A stretch of DNA of 9,995 nucleotides. Source: Candidatus Bipolaricaulota bacterium. Its GTDB lineage: Bacteria; Bipolaricaulota; Bipolaricaulia; RBG-16-55-9. Both the position numbers and the translations under genes were made by a program. A model generated the notes under the pieces. The model saw only the letters and a list, made by a program, of their open reading frames with translations, had not been told where the DNA came from and did not search any database. This document shows positions 6,329 through 9,995 of the stretch, in pieces. Within the stretch, counting starts at the first letter, position 1, and every line of letters begins with the position of its first letter. The stretch lies in contig JALUUA010000171.1 in assembly GCA_027021605.1 (NCBI GenBank), positions 1-9,995 on the forward strand, read 5' to 3'.

Positions 6329-6686
6329 GCACCAAGGTCAGCGATCGCTTCAGCCGCTCCAGGCCCCGCTCCAGGGCCTCGGTGTCCGGCGCCCGCTCCC
6401 GGGGCTCGGATGGGGATGAGGGGGACAATGGGGATGCGGTGGCGTCCCCCGACCCCGCGCCCTCGGCAGCCCCGCGGAGCAGGGATTCCATCTCCTGCAC
6501 CAGGTAGAGGGCGAGGATGCGGTTTACGGCGGAGCGCAGGGCCATCAGCTGGACGAGCACGTCGTCGTAGGCTTCCCCGCTCTCCACCATCAGGGCCACG
6601 CCCCGGACGTGCCCCTCCAGGCGGTGGAGGCTGCGGATCAGCTCCTTTTGCGGGTCCTCCGCAGAGGGGGAGGGAGTTTCGGCCAT
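6315..6686 (-). CDS. CsoR/FrmR-family (DUF156) transcriptional regulator lacking the metal/thiol ligands
   Basis: A small all-helical regulator of 123 residues. The DUF156 core spans about 14-70: ELIRSLHRLEGHVRGVALMVE is helix 1 and its turn, and DDVLVQLMALRSAVNRILALYL is helix 2. CsoR members bind Cu(I) by Cys-His-Cys, and FrmR and CstR use the same Cys for formaldehyde or persulfide. Here the three positions are Tyr40, Glu65 and Leu69, and the protein contains no cysteine at all. A Ser/Pro-rich linker (about 78-100) and an extra basic helix (102-122) follow the core. The ATG at 6686 is chosen over an upstream TTG because GGAGG lies 9 nt before it. No metal-efflux gene is adjacent. It diverges from the zinc-ribbon gene, which it may regulate; any ligand would have to differ from those known. 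Confidence 0.8.
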   Translation of the reverse strand: MAETPSPSAEDPQKELIRSLHRLEGHVRGVALMVESGEAYDDVLVQLMALRSAVNRILALYLVQEMESLLRGAAEGAGSGDATASPLSPSSPSEPRERAPDTEALERGLERLKRSLTLVLKRS

Positions 6687-6824
6687 TCCTACCCGCCTCC
6701 TTCCCGGCTCCTTTCCAGCTCTTTCCCGGGTCTTTTTTTCGGGCGCCGCCTCGCGCCCGGAAGCGAAGCGAAGGCCCCGGGGTGCCCGCCCGCACCCCGT
6801 CGCGCCGTTCGCCGTACGTATCCC

Positions 6825-6854
6825 ACCGTAGCAAACGCCGGGGATCGGGTGCAA
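6825..6854 (-). promoter_or_regulatory. Possible promoter of the CsoR-like gene
   Basis: On the minus strand TTGCAC (6854-6849), 18 nt, then TACGGT (6830-6825), which would give a leader of about 130 nt. The -35 box would be the reverse complement of the divergent zinc-ribbon -35 box, so the two promoters would be back to back. The match is weak, and the leader holds GC-rich inverted repeats and an A7 run but no terminator. Confidence 0.25.
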
Positions 6855-6877
6855 CCCCGGAGGGACTCCGTTACAAT
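6849..6877 (+). promoter_or_regulatory. Promoter of the zinc-ribbon/TPM operon, leaderless type
   Basis: GTGCAA (6849-6854), a 17-nt spacer, TACAAT (6872-6877), then 9 nt to the ATG at 6887. The -10 box is close to consensus. No SD lies between it and the ATG, so the transcript is expected to begin at or a few nt before the start codon. Confidence 0.55.
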
Positions 6878-6886
6878 GGACGCGCG

Positions 6887-7585
6887 ATGAACAAGGAGCT
6901 TGAGGCCCTCTTAGCGCTGCACGCTCAAGACGCCCGCCTCCGGTCGTTGGAAGGGAAGCTCGACCGCCTCCTGGCCCAGAAGAAGCAGTTGGAGGAGACG
7001 ATCGCCTCCGAGGAGCGGGAGCTGGCCGCCCGCCGGGAAGCCCTAGAGGAGCTGAGGCGCCGCAGCCGGGAGCGCGCCGCCGAGGTCGACGACCTGGACA
7101 CCCAGATCCGCAAGTACCAACACCAGCTCGACGAGGGCCTGCTGAGCTTCAAGGAGATGGAGGCGCTGCGGGAGAAGGTCCAGAGCAGCCGGGCGCGCAT
7201 GGAGTCCCTCGAGGAGGAGGCGATCGCCCTTCTGGAGGAGGTGGAGCGGGAGGAGGCGGCGATGGAGGAGCGCGAGGCGGCCTTCCGGAGGTGGCAGGCG
7301 CGGGTCGCCGAGGAGCTTGCCGAGCTGGAGCGGGCGATCGCGGCCCAGCGCCAAGAGCTGGAGGCGGAGCGCTCCAAGCGCGAAACCCTGGCCCTCCAAG
7401 TCGATGGAGCCCTCCGCGAGCAGTACGAGCGCCTCCTCCGGGAGTACGAGAACCCCGTCGTCCCCCTGCGGGAGGGCCGCTGCACCGGCTGCCGCCTCCA
7501 GGTAAGCGAGATCACCGTCGAGCGCGTCCGCGAGGGCCGTGAGGTCGTCACCTGCGAGAACTGCCTGCGCATCCTCTACGCGTGA
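6887..7585 (+). CDS. Coiled-coil C4-type zinc-ribbon protein (DUF164/zf-RING_7, CT398/HP0958-like)
   Basis: A 232-residue protein made of a long antiparallel coiled coil (about 4-185, rich in Glu, Arg, Leu and Ala) followed by a four-cysteine zinc ribbon: Cys199-x2-Cys202 and Cys223-x2-Cys226. This is the layout of the DUF164 family, whose members such as CT398 and HP0958 are adaptor proteins for secretion, flagella or RNA; a general function is not established. The conserved turn QHQLDEGLLSFKEMEAL (about 78-94) fits the family hairpin. The ATG is set by MNKELEALLALHAQD, the usual N-terminus, and by the promoter 9 nt upstream. An open frame runs far upstream but is arginine/proline shadow sequence. 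The TPM gene follows 4 nt after the stop, so the two are almost certainly cotranscribed. Confidence 0.9.
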   Translation: MNKELEALLALHAQDARLRSLEGKLDRLLAQKKQLEETIASEERELAARREALEELRRRSRERAAEVDDLDTQIRKYQHQLDEGLLSFKEMEALREKVQSSRARMESLEEEAIALLEEVEREEAAMEEREAAFRRWQARVAEELAELERAIAAQRQELEAERSKRETLALQVDGALREQYERLLREYENPVVPLREGRCTGCRLQVSEITVERVREGREVVTCENCLRILYA

Positions 7586-7589
7586 GGGC

Positions 7590-8486
7590 ATGCGGGGATC
7601 GGGTGCCCGCGCCTCGACCCTCCCGGGCCGGGAGCCGCTCCTTGTCCTTGCGCTGCTTGCTACCATCGCGCTCCTGGGGAGCGGGGGAGTCGGGGGCGGG
7701 GCAAGGGCAGGGATCGCAGCTGAAGATCCGCCCCCGGACGTCCCCCTTCCGCAGCCCCTGGGGGCGATCAGCGACTACGGGGCCCAGCTGGGCCGGAGCA
7801 CCCGAGCGCAGCTCCAAGCCCTCATCGCGCAGATAGAGGAAAGGGCGGGCGTTCGGGTCTACGTGTTGATCACCCTGCTCGACCCCTTCGGCAGCCCTTC
7901 CGCCCTGGTGGAGGCCATTTGGGACGCGTGGGCGCTGGAAGCCCAGGGCAAGGCGGTGCTGCTGCTGTTCGTGCGCGAGGGGGAGCCGTGGGCGTTCCGC
8001 TGGCGGTCCCACCCGGAGCTGGGCCCCAAGCTGCGCACCCCGGAGGCGCTCGCCCTGTGGGCCGAGGTGGAGGCGCTCGTCGGGGATCGAAAGGTCGCGC
8101 AGGCCGTGCGGACGGCCGTGGAGGGGCTCCACCGGGCTTTGGGGGGGCTCCCCTCCCCCGGGCCCGGGGGAGAGGGGAAGGGGAAGGAGGAGGAAACCCC
8201 GCCGGAAGGAGCGGGTCCGGTACGGGCAATCCCGATTTGGGTCTACGCGCTGGGAGGGGGGTTGGGCGTTCTGGGCCTCCTGGCGGGGGCCGTGGCCTAC
8301 GCGCTCGTGTGGCTCTGCCCGGGGTGCGGCGCGCGCCTGGCGCGCAACCCGCTGCGGCCCTACGGGGTGTGGCCGGGCCCAACGGGTCGCGGGGGCCGCA
8401 GGGTGTGGGTATACTACTGTCGTCGCTGCGGCTATCGCCGCGTAGGCTCCGGCGGGGAGAGGGGCAGAGGGCCGCGGAGGCTGTAA
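7590..8486 (+). CDS. Membrane-anchored TPM-domain protein with C-terminal zinc ribbon
   Basis: A 298-residue protein. Residues 17-35 form a hydrophobic signal or anchor. The TPM fold (TLP18.3/Psb32/MOLO-1, about 58-183) starts ISDYGAQLGRSTRAQLQALI and contains the GKAVLLLFVREGEPWAFRW strand pair. A Gly/Glu/Pro-rich linker (187-210) leads to a second membrane segment (214-241). Two CxxC pairs (Cys243/246 and Cys277/280) then form a likely cytoplasmic zinc ribbon. TPM domains are exported and linked to membrane-protein turnover, but no activity can be assigned here. The ATG at 7590 is chosen because GAGGG lies just upstream, 4 nt after the preceding stop. The last 36 nt, including the TAA, are also the 5' end of rnpB, so the Gly/Arg-rich C-terminus is constrained by RNA structure. 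Confidence 0.78.
   Translation: MRGSGARASTLPGREPLLVLALLATIALLGSGGVGGGARAGIAAEDPPPDVPLPQPLGAISDYGAQLGRSTRAQLQALIAQIEERAGVRVYVLITLLDPFGSPSALVEAIWDAWALEAQGKAVLLLFVREGEPWAFRWRSHPELGPKLRTPEALALWAEVEALVGDRKVAQAVRTAVEGLHRALGGLPSPGPGGEGKGKEEETPPEGAGPVRAIPIWVYALGGGLGVLGLLAGAVAYALVWLCPGCGARLARNPLRPYGVWPGPTGRGGRRVWVYYCRRCGYRRVGSGGERGRGPRRL
8410..8415 (+). promoter_or_regulatory. Possible -10 box for rnpB inside the TPM gene
   Basis: TATACT (5 of 6 consensus) lies 35 nt before the P1 stem of RNase P RNA, and TAGGCT at 8443-8448 is a second, weaker candidate that would start closer to the mature end. Neither has a convincing -35 box. rnpB may also be processed from the upstream operon transcript. Confidence 0.3.
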
Positions 8487-8830
8487 GATTAAGTAAGGTA
8501 AGCCTCTGAGGAAAGTCCGGGCTCCACAGGGCAGGCCGCTCGGCGAGGCACTTCGTGCTCATCGCCAAGCCGAGAGGGGGCGACCCCTGGGTAAGGCCAC
8601 AGAAACCAGACCGCCAGCGGCCCCGAAACGGGGTGCGGGCAAGGGTGAAAGGGTGGGGTAAGAGCCCACCGCCGGTCCCCGCGAGGGGGCCGAGGCTGGC
8701 AGACCCCCGGCCGGAGCAAGGCCAAATAGGCAGGCGCCCGAGGGTGGCCCGCCCGATCGTCGCCTGCGGGTAGGCCGCAAAGAGGGATGGCCCTCTCAAA
8801 CAGAACCCGGCTTATGCCCCTCTCCCCGCC
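8451..8830 (+). ncRNA. rnpB: RNase P RNA, bacterial type A
   Basis: The catalytic RNA of RNase P, which removes 5' leaders from pre-tRNA. Universal core elements are visible. P4 with CR-I is GAGGAAAGTCCGGGCTCC at 8508-8525. CR-II is ACAGAAA at 8599-8605. GGGTGAAAGGGTGGGGTAAG and GAGCCCACCG run from about 8643, and CGGAGCAAGGCCAAATAGG from about 8712. CR-V with the P4 3' strand is ACAGAACCCGGCTTAT at 8800-8815. P1 is a perfect 15-bp helix (8451-8465 with 8816-8830), P2 pairs 8466-8473 with 8789-8796, and P3 pairs 8476-8482 with 8501-8507, so both ends are well placed. The first 36 nt lie inside the TPM coding sequence and its stop codon sits in the P3 loop. No T-run terminator follows; the convergent Crp/Fnr gene ends 18 nt downstream. 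Confidence 0.97.
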
Positions 8831-8847
8831 CTTCTGCTACGTGTGGG

Positions 8848-9600
8848 TTAGGCCCGACAGAGGGCCCGCAGCTTCGCGCGCTGGACCACGAATCGCCGCC
8901 CCCTGCGCCTCACGATCGACTTCTCCTTGAGGGAGGCGAGCAGCGCGGAGAGCGTCTCCGGGGTGACCCCCACCCGCTCGGCCAGCTGCAGGTTCGTAAG
9001 GGGCAGGGTAATCTCCACGTATTCCGGCTCCTCCTCGGCGTCCGATGCGCCGGTCTGAGGCTGGGGGGCGGGGAGGGGCCGTCCGTAGCGCTCCGCGAAG
9101 GAGAGGAGCACCTCGACCAGCCGCTCCAAGGCGGACTTCTCCGCGAAACGGGCGAACTTACGCTCCAGGTGCAACAGCTTGGTCGAGACCCGCTGCAGCA
9201 CCTCCAGGTCGAAGGGCGTCGAGTGGCCCAGAAGGTTCAGGAACTCGGAGCGGGGGATGACCCGGAGCAACGCGTCCACCAGGACGCGGGCCGTCTCCCG
9301 GTAGACGGGCTCCTTGGTGACGACCTCCTCCGCCCCGAGGAGATCCCCCTGCGAGCGCGTGAAGAGGACCTGACGGCCGCCGTTCTCGAGGCTTGTGACC
9401 ATCTCCACCTCGCCCCGGCAGATGACGAAGACGTCCAGGGCGCTGTCGCCCTCCTCGAAGACGATGCTTCCGGCCGGCCGATGGATCACGCCCACGTGGG
9501 GCTCCAGCTCCCGAAGCTTCTCCCTCCCCAGGGCCCGAAGCGGGCAGGGGCCGTGGACCCGGCAGCACTCCGTCAGCGCGAGACGTTCCCGAGCGCTCAT
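8848..9600 (-). CDS. Crp/Fnr-family transcriptional regulator
   Basis: A dimeric sensor-regulator of 250 residues. An N-terminal segment (1-35) is followed by a cyclic-nucleotide-binding-type beta roll (about 36-125: RPAGSIVFEEGD, FVICRGEVEMV, GDLLGAEEVV), a long dimer helix (about 130-172), a Pro/acid-rich insert (174-195) and a winged helix-turn-helix (about 199-240: LTNLQLAERVGVTPETLSALLASLKEKSIV). Cysteines are at 12, 13, 19, 61 and 248. The N-terminal ECCRVHGPC cluster resembles Fnr but lacks its exact spacing, so an Fe-S or heme role is open. The recognition helix has PETLSA where Fnr has xETxSR, losing a base-contacting Arg. The roll lacks an obvious cAMP-binding cassette. GGAGGGGG lies 6 nt before the ATG. 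It converges on rnpB and diverges from the exported-protein gene, its most likely local target. Confidence 0.88.
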   Translation of the reverse strand: MSARERLALTECCRVHGPCPLRALGREKLRELEPHVGVIHRPAGSIVFEEGDSALDVFVICRGEVEMVTSLENGGRQVLFTRSQGDLLGAEEVVTKEPVYRETARVLVDALLRVIPRSEFLNLLGHSTPFDLEVLQRVSTKLLHLERKFARFAEKSALERLVEVLLSFAERYGRPLPAPQPQTGASDAEEEPEYVEITLPLTNLQLAERVGVTPETLSALLASLKEKSIVRRRGRRFVVQRAKLRALCRA

Positions 9601-9956
9601 CGACTTCCCCCTCCAAACTGGCGGTGTTGTTCTTTACGATAAAGAAAAAGCGGTATCCTGATCAAATTGTTTCATCCTGCATAATAATAGCACGACATTA
9701 CCCAATGATGTCCATATGAATTCTTAATTTTATTGTTGTGCCTTATCAATTTCGGATTTATGACATCCCATTACGTTTTGCGGGGAATCGTCGTAGACTG
9801 AAAACACCCACAGGGGTCGCAAAAACAAGGAGGTGGTCAGCCCAGGGTACGCATGCCCAAAGGTGTACATGTGCAGCAGTATCCGTTTGTCCTGAGGGGC
9901 ACGGCAACCGAACCTTCGGTGCAAAAGCGAAACCCTAAGCAAAAGGAGGTCGCTAC
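9601..9956. promoter_or_regulatory. AT-rich divergent intergenic region with a long leader for the right-hand gene
   Basis: About 356 nt without a convincing gene. Positions 9630-9775 are clearly AT-rich against the GC-rich surroundings. A possible plus-strand promoter is TTGTGC (9736-9741), 17 nt, TATGAC (9759-9764). The following leader of about 185 nt has purine-rich loops, a short hairpin with arms near 9910-9914 and 9917-9921, and two AAGGAGGT sequences (about 9827 and 9943), of which the second is the SD of the next gene. It could be a cis-regulatory RNA, but I cannot match it to a known riboswitch class. Confidence 0.4.
9636..9665 (-). promoter_or_regulatory. Candidate promoter of the Crp/Fnr gene
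   Basis: Minus strand TTGATC (9665-9660), 18 nt, TATCGT (9641-9636), followed by a leader of about 30 nt with an SD. The -35 region contains TTGATCAGGAT, which resembles one half of an Fnr-type site (TTGAT-N4-ATCAA), so autoregulation is conceivable; the second half-site does not match. Confidence 0.35.
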
Positions 9957-9995
9957 ATGTTTAGCAAGAAGTTCTTCGGCTTTACCCTCGCTCTG
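9957..9995 (+). CDS. Start of a probable exported protein (cut by window edge)
   Basis: Only 13 codons are present: MFSKKFFGFTLAL. An ideal SD (AAAAGGAGGT) ends 6 nt before the ATG, and two lysines followed by a hydrophobic run look like the start of a signal peptide or lipoprotein leader. The identity cannot be judged. It is the likely target of the divergent Crp/Fnr regulator and of any element in the long leader. Confidence 0.65.
   Translation, partial: MFSKKFFGFTLAL

Noticed and set aside
6725..6762. Possible intrinsic terminator near the T7 run at 6732-6738
   Set aside because: The GC hairpin lies after the T-run on the plus strand, and on the minus strand the hairpin is followed by A residues, so neither orientation fits a terminator.
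7870..8799. Minus-strand open frame across the TPM gene and rnpB
   Set aside because: It is proline/arginine-rich shadow sequence and crosses a structural RNA gene.
9790..9806. CRISPR-repeat-like ending (..GACTGAAAAC)
   Set aside because: It occurs once; there are no regularly spaced copies in the window.
9730..9942. Short minus-strand frame of 70 codons in the AT-rich intergenic region
   Set aside because: No SD, no family resemblance, and it covers the likely leader of the downstream gene.
9853..9995. Plus-strand frame starting MPKGVHVQQYPF in the leader and open to the window edge
   Set aside because: It has no well-spaced SD (the nearest is 18 nt away) and overlaps the better supported MFSKKFFGF start in another frame.

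Overview
The window is GC-rich bacterial chromosome. It has compact, overlapping genes and a type A RNase P RNA. First-in-transcript genes often have their start codon only 9-10 nt after a -10 box and no Shine-Dalgarno (SD) sequence, while genes inside operons have good SD sequences. This leaderless style, the Arg/Glu/Leu-rich proteins, a TrmH that resembles the Thermus enzyme, and two PIN-type toxin-antitoxin modules suggest a thermophilic or deep-branching GC-rich bacterium, for example Deinococcota-like or Bipolaricaulota-like. The phylum cannot be fixed from this sequence alone.

Left block (1-4320, minus strand): mutS is transcribed first. It is followed by a UPF0175 antitoxin gene, the remains of its DUF3368 PIN toxin, an HD-domain (YfbR/HDDC2-like) phosphohydrolase, and trmH, which makes the tRNA 2'-O-methyl-G18 modification. 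The toxin is reduced to about 25 N-terminal codons and about 18 C-terminal codons in different frames. A long inverted repeat overlaps the mutS promoter, and its right arm fills the -35/-10 spacer exactly.

Middle block (4320-5560): a second toxin-antitoxin pair (DUF433 antitoxin, then DUF5615 PIN-like toxin, minus strand) has its own TATAAT box. It is flanked by roughly 300-nt stretches without recognisable genes. mutS therefore lies between an intact module and a decayed one.

Right block (5560-8840): a leaderless VanX/DdpX-type D-Ala-D-Ala dipeptidase (plus) converges, with a 14-nt overlap, on a CsoR/FrmR-family regulator (minus) that has lost every metal or thiol ligand. Divergent from the regulator, a leaderless coiled-coil C4 zinc-ribbon protein is followed 4 nt later by a membrane-anchored TPM-domain protein with a C-terminal zinc ribbon. 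The last 36 nt of that gene are also the 5' end of the RNase P RNA gene rnpB (P1, P2 and one side of P3).

Right end (8848-9995): a Crp/Fnr-family regulator (minus) is separated by an AT-rich, probably structured intergenic region from the first 13 codons of a probable exported protein (plus) cut off by the window edge. No IS element, tRNA, CRISPR array or complete novel multi-gene system was recognised. The most unusual items are the CDS/rnpB overlap, the ligand-less CsoR homologue, the promoter-embedded inverted repeat and the toxin relic held in a mutS operon.
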